Notes: generated from the letters alone by a model not told the origin. A DNA stretch of 64,000 nt from Candidatus Sericytochromatia bacterium (GCA_018780035.1 JADMKE010000007.1:1-64000), one strand, 5' to 3'. Positions 41,643 to 51,306 are shown, numbered from the stretch's first letter. Made by a program: numbers and translations.

Positions 41643-42946
41643 AACGAGAACAAGCTTTACGCCCGGAAGTCCTCATGGAAATGTGGCAGGCTTCCGGGCT
41701 TAAATTTAAGATCTTTTTTACCCTGGGGATGATTTTCCTGGTAAGGTTTGGCGTTCAGATTCCCGTCAGCGGGCTGGACGCCAATATTATTGCCAATCTC
41801 TTCCGCCAGGGTAGTTTGCTTCAATTTGTGGACCTCTTCGCAGGGGGCGCCTTGGCCAAGTTTTCAGTTCTGGCCATGGGCATTTTGCCGTATATCAACG
41901 CCTCGATTATTATGCAGTTGATGGGTACGGTCATACCCAAGCTAGAGGAATTACAAAAGGAAGGCGGAGAGGCCGGGCGAAGGCAGATCGCTCAGTTTAC
42001 CCGCGTCCTGACGATTATTCTCGGTTCCGTTCAAGCCGTGGGGATGTCGGTCTGGCTCTGGCGCAGTGGTGCCGTTCCCAGCCATCCCGCCACCGGCAGT
42101 ATGCCGCTTTTGTTCATTATCAATACCACGGTCTTGCTGGTTGCAGGCACGGTTTTGGTGATGTGGATCGGCGAAATGATGACCGAATATGGCATTGGCA
42201 ATGGTGCCTCGCTCTTGATTTTTATCGGGATCGTTGCAGCCATTCCCCAATACATCCAAAACACGGTTGAATTGGTCAATCAGGGAGCCTCAAACTGGTT
42301 TTCTGTGGGAATACTGGTGGCCTCTTATCTGGCACTGCTGGTCCTGATTGTCTACGCCTCTGAAGGGGCCCGCAAAATCCCTGTGCAGTCGGCGAAAAAA
42401 CAGGTAGGCAACCGCATGTACGGTGGCCGTGGTACCTATTTGCCATTCCGCATTACCCAGGGTGGCGTTATGCCGGTCATTTTCGCCTCGTCGGTGCTGC
42501 TCTTTCCAGCCACGATTCAACAATTTGCACCCAATGCAAAAGTCTTGAAAACCATTACGGATTTTCTCACGCAACAGCCAGGGTATGGCATTTTCTTTAC
42601 CTCGCTGATCTTTTTCTTCGCCTTTTTCTACGCTTCGCTGGTGCTCAATCCCCAGGAAATTGCCAATAACCTCAAGCGCTACGGCAGCTATATTCCGGGC
42701 TACCGTCCGGGCCGCCCAACCGCTGAGTATCTCGACATGGTTCTGAAACGGATCACGTTTTGTGGCGCAATCTTCTTGGCTTTGATCGTGGTTTTCCCCA
42801 TGCTCATGGTTGAAATTACCGGTGTCACCACACTGCAACGGGTGGGCAGTACCGCGATTCTGATCATGGTGGGCGTTGCCATTGACCTCTTTAATCAATT
42901 GCAAACCCATCTCTTAGCAAGACAGTATGAAGGATTTACCACATGA
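41639..42946 (+). CDS. secY: Preprotein translocase subunit SecY
   Basis: A 435-aa, ten-helix channel of the Sec translocon. FLVRFGVQIPVSGLD (helix 1), GILPYINASIIMQLM (plug/helix 2 region), PLRITQGGVMPVIFASS-type loop PFRITQGGVMPVIFAS and NNLKRYGSYIPGYRPGRPT (cytosolic C5 loop). Full length. It overlaps both rplO and adk by ATGA. Confidence 0.96.
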   Translation: MKREQALRPEVLMEMWQASGLKFKIFFTLGMIFLVRFGVQIPVSGLDANIIANLFRQGSLLQFVDLFAGGALAKFSVLAMGILPYINASIIMQLMGTVIPKLEELQKEGGEAGRRQIAQFTRVLTIILGSVQAVGMSVWLWRSGAVPSHPATGSMPLLFIINTTVLLVAGTVLVMWIGEMMTEYGIGNGASLLIFIGIVAAIPQYIQNTVELVNQGASNWFSVGILVASYLALLVLIVYASEGARKIPVQSAKKQVGNRMYGGRGTYLPFRITQGGVMPVIFASSVLLFPATIQQFAPNAKVLKTITDFLTQQPGYGIFFTSLIFFFAFFYASLVLNPQEIANNLKRYGSYIPGYRPGRPTAEYLDMVLKRITFCGAIFLALIVVFPMLMVEITGVTTLQRVGSTAILIMVGVAIDLFNQLQTHLLARQYEGFTT

Positions 42947-43593
42947 GTAACGGTATTCATCTGATTTTCCTCGGGGCTCCCGGTGCCGGCAAAGGCACCC
43001 AGGCCCACGTTATTGCAGAACAGTATCAGGCAGCCCACGTCTCAACTGGGGATATTTTACGCCAAGCGGCCCGTGAAGGCACTGAAATGGGGCTCAAAGC
43101 CAAGACCTTTATGGACTCGGGACATTTGGTTCCCGATGAAGTGATTATTGGTTTGATTCGCGAGCGTTTGACCCATGCGGATTTCCCCAAAAACTGGATC
43201 ATGGACGGGTTTCCCCGTACTTTGGCCCAGGCTCAGGCTCTGGATCAATTGCTCGCAGAAATTGGCCAGGATCTGACTGCGGTGCTGAATATTGACGTGC
43301 CACTCGATCTGCTGATGGATCGCCTGACTTTGCGCAGAACCTGCCGCAAAACGGGCAAGATCTTCAATTTGAAGTTCAATCCACCTGAAGATCCGAGTCT
43401 CTACGATCTCTACCAACGGGACGACGATACACCCGAAGCGGTTGAAAAACGCCTCAAGGTCTATCAAGAGCAAACCCAACCGCTGATTGCCTATTATGAT
43501 AAAACCGGCAAACTGGCAGATATCCAGGGCGATCTCGAAGTCACCCAGGTGACGGAAGCCATTCAGGAAGTCGTCAATCAGCGCAATCGCTGA
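42943..43593 (+). CDS. adk: Adenylate kinase
   Basis: A 216-aa enzyme for ATP + AMP = 2 ADP. P-loop FLGAPGAGKGTQA, AMP site HVSTGDILR and MDGFPRTLAQAQAL, long LID starting LTLRRTCRKTGKIFNLKFNPP. The LID lacks the four-Cys zinc site. Overlaps secY by ATGA and is last in the cluster, ending at a strong terminator. Confidence 0.95.
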   Translation: MSNGIHLIFLGAPGAGKGTQAHVIAEQYQAAHVSTGDILRQAAREGTEMGLKAKTFMDSGHLVPDEVIIGLIRERLTHADFPKNWIMDGFPRTLAQAQALDQLLAEIGQDLTAVLNIDVPLDLLMDRLTLRRTCRKTGKIFNLKFNPPEDPSLYDLYQRDDDTPEAVEKRLKVYQEQTQPLIAYYDKTGKLADIQGDLEVTQVTEAIQEVVNQRNR

Positions 43594-43609
43594 AAACACG
43601 TCATCGTTT

Positions 43610-43639
43610 AAGCCCTCCTAATGTAAGGAGGGCTTTTTT
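43610..43639 (+). terminator. Terminator of the ribosomal cluster
   Basis: AAGCCCTCCT (43610-43619) and AGGAGGGCTT (43626-43635) form a 10-bp perfect stem with a 6-nt loop, running into TTTTTT. It ends the str-S10-spc transcript directly after adk. Confidence 0.92.
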
Positions 43640-43717
43640 CTTTGTCCAAGGTCATTGTTTGGCGGCATTTCAACTGCTAAACTCAATCTCATCAACTGTC
43701 AAAGGAAGCCCCAAGCC

Positions 43718-44329
43718 ATGAAAAAATCCACCTTGAAAAAAGCCGTTTTATTTGGCTTACCCACCCTGTTAACAACAGCATTGCTCAGCGCAAAACCGGT
43801 CGAGGCCTCTTCGATGCCCAAAGCTGACGCCAACCGCTCATCTTTTGCCTTTGGCATTGGTCCCAGTGCCGCCCTCGATCTGGAGCTGTTTCCCAGAACC
43901 ACGCTGGGCGTTTCAGCAGGCCTGCCCTTTCTGGTCAATGGCTGGACCGACCTCAGCAGCCGCTACGATGTGCGCCTGATGACAAATCTCTTTCACGAGC
44001 ACCACTATTACCACGACGGAGGATTTTCCCTAAGTTTGATCCTGGGGGTCTGGGGCGATGCCAATTTTCGCGATCTGACTGTTTCGCGTTGGTTGGGGAT
44101 TGAAATTGGGGTGGCCATGGCCTACCGTTTTAATGAACATCTGACCGCCCGTTTAAATCTGGTTCCGGGATATAACTTTTTTAACGGCAATCTCAACCAA
44201 TTGGTCTTCCAAAACTTTTTTCCACCAGCCGCAGGAGCTGAGGTCGCTTGGCATATCAGCCCCAATTTAGAGGCCACACTTGGTTATAACGGCCAAGGAG
44301 ATATTCTCGGCTTCCGTTTCCGGATCTAA
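43718..44329 (+). CDS. Exported protein, possible outer-membrane beta-barrel
   Basis: About 203 aa from ATG 43718 (AAAGGAAG upstream). A signal peptide (KKAVLFGLPTLLTTALLSAKPVEA) is followed by alternating hydrophobic strands and Gly/aromatic turns (SLILGVWGDANFRDL, IEIGVAMAYRFNEHLTARL), ending ATLGYNGQGDILGFRFRI with an aromatic-alternating last strand. The pattern suggests a small beta-barrel. No family recognised. Monocistronic, directly after the ribosomal terminator. Confidence 0.6.
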   Translation: MKKSTLKKAVLFGLPTLLTTALLSAKPVEASSMPKADANRSSFAFGIGPSAALDLELFPRTTLGVSAGLPFLVNGWTDLSSRYDVRLMTNLFHEHHYYHDGGFSLSLILGVWGDANFRDLTVSRWLGIEIGVAMAYRFNEHLTARLNLVPGYNFFNGNLNQLVFQNFFPPAAGAEVAWHISPNLEATLGYNGQGDILGFRFRI

Positions 44330-44463
44330 GCGAAATCAAATCTTTACAGTCTGTTTACCTTGGCATTACCTTTTAGCGCTAAATGCTCACCCAGGGCCAA
44401 CAATTTTGGGGCGATAAACCGTAAAAATTTAGCCTGAATTGGGATCAGGACGCCCAGCACAGC

Positions 44464-44491
44464 TTGTAAAGCTATTTTTAAGTGCTATAAT
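44464..44491 (+). promoter_or_regulatory. Promoter of the BIG2-like lipoprotein gene
   Basis: TTGTAA (44464-44469), 16 nt, TATAAT (44486-44491) with TGC directly before the -10 box. It lies 32 nt upstream of the GTG start. The rest of 44330-44463 shows no gene. Confidence 0.6.
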
Positions 44492-44523
44492 TAAAATACT
44501 CTTTTTATATGGGTAAGTAACAC

Positions 44524-45669
44524 GTGAAAAACAAAATTGCAAATTCGGTTCTGAGTACTGTACTGGCAACAGTGACTGTTTCTCTGCTGGCTGCCTGTGG
44601 AACCCCACAGACGGTTTCGACCGCCAGCACCGTCAATACCTCTTCTCTGCAGACCGCCGCAACAGCAACTCTGGCTCCAATTGAAGTTCAGAGTATTCCT
44701 GGCTATGCGATCAAACCCTCTTTGGGTAGCGCCAGCGTCACCGGGCAATTAAAAATTCCCGCCAATCTGATTCTCTCTGATACAGATCTGAGTTCGATCA
44801 CCGCTCCGCCCCAAGGCATTACTGCACCGCCCCAAGGCATTACCGCTCCCCCGCAAGGGATCACGGCACCGCCCCAGGGTATTACCGCTCCGCCCCTTGG
44901 CCTGCTTCCTGCCCAGTCGATTTTCGGTATTCGTTCCGTCAAATCATCGGGTCTCGCTGCCGGATTCTGGGCTGAGTTTTTCCGCGATAATTTTAAGCTG
45001 GTCGTACCCGAACTCGGACAACAGGCCTTCGTAAACAGCACGGTTCTTCAGTACATCAACGGTCAACCTTATTTTGTGGCCAGCTATGTGCTGCCCAAAG
45101 TCAGCCCCAATCAAACCTATACAGTAGAAGCCAAACATCCGCTCATGAGCTTGCGCTCAACCCTGAGCACGGGTGAAGCGGGCCAAACTGCAGCGTCTGA
45201 TTTGGACTTGGGTTCAACTGCCGTCGATCTGGTCAAAAAAGCCGCTCAGACCCGCAATAAAAAGGTCAATTTGGCTTACCTCAACCAGAGTATGAAAGAA
45301 CTGGAAAATATTTCCAGTGCCCTGCAAAAGCGCTACAAAGGCAGTATCAGCGAAGCTGAATTGCAAAAAGTGGTCAATAGCTATGTAGACAGCATCCCCG
45401 CTTACTCTGAGCCCACTTCGATTCGCGTCGAAGGCGAGCGCCAGCTGAAAGTGAAAAAGGGAGCCACCTTACAGCTTTCCGCCACCACCTTATTCGCCAA
45501 TCAGCAAAAGACCCAAGCTGTTCACTGGCGCACCCAACAGGGAGACGTGGTAAACGTCCTGGCTGATGGAACCATTCTCGGTGTTAAATCCGGTTCTTCT
45601 GTTTTGGAAGCCATCTCTGTTGACAATCCGGCCCTGAAAGATCAGATTCGGATTGACGTCATCAATTAA
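44524..45669 (+). CDS. Lipoprotein with ITAPPQG repeats and BIG2-like domain
   Basis: A 381-aa predicted lipoprotein (lipobox LLAAC, Cys25). Residues ~92-126 are five copies of ITAPPQG, a flexible proline spacer; then a carboxypeptidase-like or beta-sandwich middle (FVASYVLPKVSPNQTYTVEAKHPL) and a helix-rich part. The last ~80 residues have the Ig-like BIG2 pattern (GERQLKVKKGATLQLSATT, then DGTILGVKSGSSVLEA). Probably surface or periplasmic, with a binding role. GTG start; 12 nt before the next lipoprotein gene, likely co-transcribed. Confidence 0.7.
   Translation: MKNKIANSVLSTVLATVTVSLLAACGTPQTVSTASTVNTSSLQTAATATLAPIEVQSIPGYAIKPSLGSASVTGQLKIPANLILSDTDLSSITAPPQGITAPPQGITAPPQGITAPPQGITAPPLGLLPAQSIFGIRSVKSSGLAAGFWAEFFRDNFKLVVPELGQQAFVNSTVLQYINGQPYFVASYVLPKVSPNQTYTVEAKHPLMSLRSTLSTGEAGQTAASDLDLGSTAVDLVKKAAQTRNKKVNLAYLNQSMKELENISSALQKRYKGSISEAELQKVVNSYVDSIPAYSEPTSIRVEGERQLKVKKGATLQLSATTLFANQQKTQAVHWRTQQGDVVNVLADGTILGVKSGSSVLEAISVDNPALKDQIRIDVIN
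44797..44901 (+). repeat. Five 21-bp tandem repeats coding ITAPPQG
   Basis: Five successive 21-bp units encode ITAPPQG (the last ITAPPLG). The units differ at synonymous third positions, so the repeat is kept at the protein level and is not a fresh duplication. Confidence 0.85.
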
Positions 45670-45681
45670 ATTTCTCGTTCT

Positions 45682-46983
45682 GTGAAATTTGAGTTTAAAA
45701 GATTAAGGCGAGCCCCTGTGCTCGCCTTGAGCTTTTTGTCTTTTTCTTGTAATCCCCCCAACAGCCCCCCGATCGAACCTCCCGTGGTTAAATTGGGGGT
45801 TGCGGTGCCTTTGACGGGTTCCTTGGCAGCCAGGGGCCCCTCTCGGCGCAAAGCGGCTGAATTGGCAGCAGAACACCTCAATCAAGTCGGGGGTGTCGAT
45901 AGCAAACAAATCAAACTCTTCCATGTCGACTCCGCCACCAGCGGGCCAATTGCCGCTCAGCGGGTACGCGAGATGTTTGTTCAAAACCCGGATATCCAGG
46001 CCTTAATTGGCCCATCTGGCAGCCAAGAGAGCCGCGATGTGCTGACCGTGATGAAAGAAAAACAAAAACCGATGATCTCCCCAGCTTCAACCTCTGCTCT
46101 GTTTTCAAGCATTGATGATGGCGGTTATTTCTTTCGCACAGTGCCCTCAGACGCTTTTCAGGGCCAAATCCTGGCCGCCAAAATCCGCGAATTTGGCTTT
46201 AAAAAAGTCGCCACCCTCTATGTCGACAATACCTATGGTCAATCCCTAAATGACGTGCTCAAAGCTGATTTAGACAAACACCAGGTTCAGGTTCTGGCCC
46301 AGATCAAATACCCCGAAGCAGTCAAACCCGATTATGATGCTGAGATCAAACAATTATTGAACCAATCCGTAGATGCCGTCTGCTTTATTGGCTATCCTGG
46401 TGAGGCCCCCGGCATCTTTAATGCCTGGCTCAAAAGCGGCTTGGTACCTCAGCTCAAGTGGTTTTTTTCCGATGGTCTCAAAGCCGCTGAAATTGTACAA
46501 GGGGTCAGCAGCCCCGAAAAGCTCGACACCTCACTGGGAGCCATTCCCGCCTCTTCCTCACAAATGGCTGACGCTCAATTTTTTCAAGAGGCCTATATCC
46601 AACGCTATGGCGATTTTCCGGTCTCTTATGCCGCCAATACCTATGACGCCTTGATTTTATCCGCCCTGGCCCTGCAGCGCACCCGTTTTTCCCAGACCCA
46701 AGACCTGCGCCAAGCCATTCGCGAGGTGGCCAGTCCACCTGGCACCCAAATCCGCCCGGGCAAAGAAGGGCTCAAACAGGCCCTACAACTCTTGGCCAAA
46801 GGCGAAGATATCGACTACCAGGGTGTCTCTGGCGATCTGAATATGGACGAAGTCGGTGATGTGCGCAATGATTATGAGATCTGGACGCTCAAAAACGGCT
46901 TTATTTTAAGGGTCGAAACCTTCTCCATTGCCGGTCTCGATGACAAAAAAGCGGGGGCTCTGTCAGAGCCCCCCAAAGCCTAG
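45682..46983 (+). CDS. ABC-type periplasmic binding lipoprotein (LivJ/amide type)
   Basis: A 433-aa lipoprotein (FLSFSC, Cys23) with the type I periplasmic-binding fold of branched-chain amino acid/amide receptors: KLGVAVPLTGSLAARGPSRRKAAELA, then ALIGPSGSQESRDV, PMISPASTSALFS, and the hinge-side KKVATLYVDNTYGQSL. The ligand cannot be named. No permease or ATPase genes are adjacent, so it is an orphan receptor. GTG start. A GGGGGCTCT/AGAGCCCCC hairpin covers its last codons. Confidence 0.8.
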   Translation: MKFEFKRLRRAPVLALSFLSFSCNPPNSPPIEPPVVKLGVAVPLTGSLAARGPSRRKAAELAAEHLNQVGGVDSKQIKLFHVDSATSGPIAAQRVREMFVQNPDIQALIGPSGSQESRDVLTVMKEKQKPMISPASTSALFSSIDDGGYFFRTVPSDAFQGQILAAKIREFGFKKVATLYVDNTYGQSLNDVLKADLDKHQVQVLAQIKYPEAVKPDYDAEIKQLLNQSVDAVCFIGYPGEAPGIFNAWLKSGLVPQLKWFFSDGLKAAEIVQGVSSPEKLDTSLGAIPASSSQMADAQFFQEAYIQRYGDFPVSYAANTYDALILSALALQRTRFSQTQDLRQAIREVASPPGTQIRPGKEGLKQALQLLAKGEDIDYQGVSGDLNMDEVGDVRNDYEIWTLKNGFILRVETFSIAGLDDKKAGALSEPPKA

Positions 46984-47025
46984 CTTAGACTCAGCGGTCT
47001 TATTTGACGGCTTTATGTGACGGTC

Positions 47026-49740
47026 TTATGTGACTGAGGTCATTTGACCGGGATGGTATTTGGAAATCCCTTGGCTGTCCCAATGAATATGAATACAATT
47101 GCGTCCTGAGCCCTTACATTTATACAGGGCATCATCCGCCCGGCGCACCAGGTCTTCGGATTTGAGATCGCGGGGGGTGTATTGCGCCACGCCAATACTG
47201 GTGGTGATCTGACGAATCGGATTGCCTTCGAGATCATAGAGCTGCATCGACTCCACCACTTTGCGAATTTTCTCGGCGGCAATCGCCGCTTGGTCCGCTT
47301 TGGTATCGGGCAAAATCACAACCATCTCTTCGCCACCGTAGCGCACGGGCATGTCTGTGCGGCGCACCGTTTTGGCCAGCACCTGACCAAAACTCGCCAA
47401 GACCTGATCGCCCACTTGGTGGCCATAGGTATCGTTGAAGCTCTTAAAATGGTCAATGTCCATCAGCAGAATCGAGAAAGGTTTGTCGGGGTTGCGCTGA
47501 CAGCGTTGGAATTCTTTCATCAACAATTCATCAAAATAGCGGCGGTTATACAGGCCTGTGAGCTTGTCAAAATTGGCCTGGCGGTGCAATTTGGTCACAT
47601 CTGTCAGCACCATAACGACCCCAGTGACCTCGGCCCGTTTATCGATAACCGGCGTAAGCGAGAGGTGGTAAACCCCCCACTCGGTTGTGACTTGCACTTC
47701 TTTTTGCTTGCGCCGAAAAACAGTGGTCTGCCAAATATCCTGCCATTGCTGAGACTGCATATTAAACACCCGGCCCAGCAATTGGATAATATTGGCATGG
47801 GTCAGATTGAGATCTTCTGACAGGCGCAGGGTATGCACAAAATTTTCATTGTAAAAATTGATCTCACCCAATTGGTTGCAGACCACCACCGGATTGGTCG
47901 TGCTTTGCAAAACGGTTTGGAAAAACAGGGCATCGTCCTGGGTTTGTTTACGCAATTGGCGCAGGGCCTCAATTTTTTCCTCTACCCCCGGAATCAGGTC
48001 GCGGGCAGGGCCCTCTTTGGCAAAGGTCTGGGTCAAGGCTGTCGTGGCTGCATTGTGGATATTTTCCAAAAGCTGCCCAGAGAGATCATCCATCTCTAAT
48101 TTGACGGGATAAAAGATCTCAAAGATGCCAATCAACTGGCGGTGGGGATCAAAGAAAGGCAAAAGTACAAATTGACTATCTTTGAGCTGACCGTAGCGCC
48201 GCTTAAAGTCGAGATGCGTGGTATAAGCCTCTTTAAGGGAATCGGGCAGACGCTGAAAATCCAGCGGGACGGCCCGCACCGGCACTTCTTGGGGAGACAG
48301 AGCCTGATAATAAGGCGGTAGGTGCTCATACCGGGTGGGCAGGTCCTTTTCATCCAATTCTTCGTCTGAATCGCCCTGACCGTCTTCGGTGTATTTGCCA
48401 TCGCGGCTTTTGACCTCGCGCAGAACCATTTGCTTTTTATCGCTGTTGTACTCGCGGTAACAGACCCAGGCCGCTTGACTGATATACAAAAGCGCTGTCA
48501 GGGTATGTTCAATTTTTTGATTAAAATTCTGCTTGGGGGTCTTGCGCTGATCTTCTTGAATGCCTTGAATCTGTTCGTTCAACGCCAAATTGGAGCGCAC
48601 CGAGATCATGATCGTGACCCCGGCTCCCATCATAATGCTGAAACAGAAAACGGGCACAATATCGATCAAAAGATGCGCCACGTTAAACAACAAGAAACCC
48701 ATCAAAAGCGAAAAAACAGACAGACCCGTCAAAATAGCCCATTGGTGGGAGATCGCAAATCGCGGCAAAAACAAGCCCGCACTGGCCCCGATCAAGAGCA
48801 GAACGATAATTATCACCATCGGACTGGCATGGTACAGGGGCTTTTTGTCGATCAAACTCTGGATCAGATGGGCCTGAATTTCAATCCCGTACATGGGTTT
48901 GCTGGCCTGATCGCCAAAAGGGCTTGTGGTGACATCCCCAAGCGTCGGGGAATAGACCCCAATCAAGACCACTTTGTCTTTAAAATTGATCTTGGCATTG
49001 CCTGACACGGCATCGGCAAACGAGACCATCGGGAAAAAGCCCGGTGGCCCCTGGTAATGCAGCCGAATCAGATCGCTCTCCAGGGGAAAACGGCTGTGTT
49101 TGCCCAAGAGCATTTGCCCTTCCTGAATCTGGATATCTGAAGCCTCCAGGCCAAGGTAGAGCCGGGCCAATTCCAGCCCCATGGGAAAAATCACCTGGCG
49201 GGGCACCGCTTTTTGGTTGATCGCCTGGGCTTCAATAAAATGGGTGGTGTCTCCGGGATAAGAAGAGACATTGCCCAGGGCGTAAATCAGCTCCTGCAAT
49301 TTGGGCATGGGGGCGTTGGTATTGCCATTGGAATAATCGTAGAAAAAGGGCATCACCACATTTTTACTTTTGGCCACGGCATCAAAGAGCTGTTGGTCGA
49401 CTTTGGGATCTTTATTGGGCGAGCCAAAGAGAATATTAAAGCCTACCGCTTTGGCGCCTTGCTCTGAAAGCATATTCAAAAACTTGGCATATTCTGTGCG
49501 GGCAATCGGATAACCCATTTTGGCAGTTGTGGCATCATCAAGGCCCACCAAAACGATATCTGGATGGGGCTTGGCATTGATAAACCGGGTTTTGAAATAA
49601 GAGTCTTGGATCGTGCTCTCCAGCCCCTGCATGCCGCCACCGAGATAGGCACTGATCAGCAAAAGGGCAAACAAAACCCCCATCATACTGACAAAGACCG
49701 GGGTATTTTTTAGAAAAACGCTTTTAAATTGCTGCTTCAC
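47026..49740 (-). CDS. CHASE2-PAS-GGDEF diguanylate cyclase
   Basis: A 904-aa membrane sensor. TM1 at ~14-34, periplasmic CHASE2 domain ~35-300 (SYFKTRFINAKPHPDIVLVG, then ILFGSPNKDPKVD), three TM helices ~305-385, a linker with a GAF-like region, PAS ~612-715 (NPVVVCNQLGEINFYNENF) and GGDEF ~720-897. The active-site motif is GGEEM (near residue 802), with the RxxD inhibitory site (RRTD) just upstream, so it should be an active, product-inhibited c-di-GMP synthase. It controls attachment versus motility in general. Monocistronic. Confidence 0.85.
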   Translation of the reverse strand: MKQQFKSVFLKNTPVFVSMMGVLFALLLISAYLGGGMQGLESTIQDSYFKTRFINAKPHPDIVLVGLDDATTAKMGYPIARTEYAKFLNMLSEQGAKAVGFNILFGSPNKDPKVDQQLFDAVAKSKNVVMPFFYDYSNGNTNAPMPKLQELIYALGNVSSYPGDTTHFIEAQAINQKAVPRQVIFPMGLELARLYLGLEASDIQIQEGQMLLGKHSRFPLESDLIRLHYQGPPGFFPMVSFADAVSGNAKINFKDKVVLIGVYSPTLGDVTTSPFGDQASKPMYGIEIQAHLIQSLIDKKPLYHASPMVIIIVLLLIGASAGLFLPRFAISHQWAILTGLSVFSLLMGFLLFNVAHLLIDIVPVFCFSIMMGAGVTIMISVRSNLALNEQIQGIQEDQRKTPKQNFNQKIEHTLTALLYISQAAWVCYREYNSDKKQMVLREVKSRDGKYTEDGQGDSDEELDEKDLPTRYEHLPPYYQALSPQEVPVRAVPLDFQRLPDSLKEAYTTHLDFKRRYGQLKDSQFVLLPFFDPHRQLIGIFEIFYPVKLEMDDLSGQLLENIHNAATTALTQTFAKEGPARDLIPGVEEKIEALRQLRKQTQDDALFFQTVLQSTTNPVVVCNQLGEINFYNENFVHTLRLSEDLNLTHANIIQLLGRVFNMQSQQWQDIWQTTVFRRKQKEVQVTTEWGVYHLSLTPVIDKRAEVTGVVMVLTDVTKLHRQANFDKLTGLYNRRYFDELLMKEFQRCQRNPDKPFSILLMDIDHFKSFNDTYGHQVGDQVLASFGQVLAKTVRRTDMPVRYGGEEMVVILPDTKADQAAIAAEKIRKVVESMQLYDLEGNPIRQITTSIGVAQYTPRDLKSEDLVRRADDALYKCKGSGRNCIHIHWDSQGISKYHPGQMTSVT

Positions 49741-49903
49741 GATTGCTTACGTTGTCCCATTTTTGATCCAATGATTCACTCTCTTCGGTTCTATTAGTTT
49801 AACCCAAAACCCCGAGTATACCAAGCTCAGACCTTCAGAAGGCTTGGTCTCTCTTAAAAGAATCAGGCATAATGAATATATCATCAAACAAAGGATCTTG
49901 AAC

Positions 49904-50404
49904 GTGTTACGCAAATTTACATTTGCCCTGCTCATCAGCTTGGCTTTGCCCGCCCTGGCCTTGGCCAAACAGAGTTTTATTCCCGGTCAAAGCGTGGCCC
50001 AAGTCAATCTGGGCACCCCAGATAAAACCGGCATTCAGCAATTGAGCAAAACCCTGGGCCAAAAACCGGCAGTCAGTGGCAAAGACACAGAGTATGAAGG
50101 TCAAACCGTCTATTATTATTATTTTGGCAAAAAAGATCCCGCCAACCAGAATTACGCCCTGCAGGTCTACAGCGATGTCAAACACAAAATCTTTATCTTT
50201 GAAATCAACAGCCCCGAGTTTGCCACCCCCGAAGGCATTCATGTCGGTTCTAGCGAAGCAGAGTTGGTCAAAGCCTACGGCAATAAATTAAAAAAACTAC
50301 AGCGCGGCGCAATCTACCTCAAATACAGCTTGGGGGGCCGCAAAGGCACCGACTTTTATGTTAAAAATCAAAAAGTCAGCCAAATTTTGGTCCGCGATTA
50401 TTAA
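49904..50404 (+). CDS. Small exported protein of unknown function
   Basis: About 166 aa from GTG 49904 (AAAGGA upstream); the track start at 49844 is too far up. The signal peptide KFTFALLISLALPALALA ends at AxA. The mature part (SFIPGQSVAQVNLGTPDKTG..., VYYYYFGKKDP, FEINSPEFATPEGIHVGSSEAEL) has beta-repeat character and a GIHVGSSEAELVKAYG segment like the BamE/SmpA-type fold, seen in several small envelope proteins. It precedes an L,D-transpeptidase by 41 nt, which suggests an envelope role. Confidence 0.55.
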   Translation: MLRKFTFALLISLALPALALAKQSFIPGQSVAQVNLGTPDKTGIQQLSKTLGQKPAVSGKDTEYEGQTVYYYYFGKKDPANQNYALQVYSDVKHKIFIFEINSPEFATPEGIHVGSSEAELVKAYGNKLKKLQRGAIYLKYSLGGRKGTDFYVKNQKVSQILVRDY

Positions 50405-50445
50405 TACCCTCATTCATACGGGGGCTCTAAAGGGAGGATAGAATC

Positions 50446-51282
50446 TTGAAAAAATGGTTTTTAAGCTTGGGTCTGCTGATTGTGAGTCTGCCTGCCCAGG
50501 CAATTTCGCTGGAACAGGATTTTCAACTCTCACCGATCAGTTCGCCCAAAACCAACAGTGTTGAATTGCAATGGTCCCAAGCAGAAGAAGCAGATCAGGG
50601 GTTGGAATTGCCTTTTGTCTCACTTTCAGACAGGCAAGTACTGACCGATCTCAAAGGCACCTGGATTTCACTTCTGTCTTCAACCCGGCCCAAAGCCACC
50701 GTTTCATTAAATCTCGAACTCAATGGGCGTTCGGTTTACCAAAACAGTTTAAACACGTCAAAAGGACTCAGCTTACCTTCGATCCCACTCAAACCAGGCA
50801 AAAATGAGCTGACGCTAACCCTGGATGACACAGGCTCTCAACCCCAGACCCAAAAATTCACCCTTTACAATCTGGGCCCCCCACCCGGCCCCACTTTTGC
50901 GCTGGTGGACAAATACAATTTTACCCTTTACTATGTCCAGGATCAGATCCTCAAAAAGATTTATCCCATAGCCACAGGACGCCCCCGTACCCCCACCCCT
51001 TTGGGTCTGTTTATCATGGCCCGCAAAGAGGTCATGCCTTATGCCAATACCGGTTGGGGCGTGCGACGGATGTTGATCTATACCCCAGCAGAATACGCGC
51101 GCGGACATTGGGCGGGCTACGCGGTGCATGGCACCAACAATCCCGCCAGCATTGGCACGGAGGCCTCACATGGCTGTGTGCGCATGTTCAACCAAGACGT
51201 GACGGAGCTATCGCAAATGATGCCCCTGCAAACCCCTGTCTTGATTCGCGAGCAATTGCCTTTTTATATCGAGAAGCTCTAA
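50446..51282 (+). CDS. Exported L,D-transpeptidase (YkuD)
   Basis: A 278-aa periplasmic enzyme that makes 3-3 cross-links or attaches protein to peptidoglycan. Signal peptide (WFLSLGLLIVSLPAQA); an Ig-like N-terminal part with no clear family; then the YkuD domain with GRPRTPTPLGLFIM, HGTNNPASIG and catalytic Cys244 in SHGCVRM. Ribosome-binding site AGGGAGG. Probably co-transcribed with the small exported protein before it. Confidence 0.88.
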   Translation: MKKWFLSLGLLIVSLPAQAISLEQDFQLSPISSPKTNSVELQWSQAEEADQGLELPFVSLSDRQVLTDLKGTWISLLSSTRPKATVSLNLELNGRSVYQNSLNTSKGLSLPSIPLKPGKNELTLTLDDTGSQPQTQKFTLYNLGPPPGPTFALVDKYNFTLYYVQDQILKKIYPIATGRPRTPTPLGLFIMARKEVMPYANTGWGVRRMLIYTPAEYARGHWAGYAVHGTNNPASIGTEASHGCVRMFNQDVTELSQMMPLQTPVLIREQLPFYIEKL

Positions 51283-51306
51283 ATTTAAAGCTTTAAACCA
51301 CGCGGG

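Noticed and set aside
46953-46973. Hairpin at the end of the periplasmic binding protein gene as a terminator
   Set aside because: The stem is strong but lies in coding sequence and has no T-tract; termination there is unproven.
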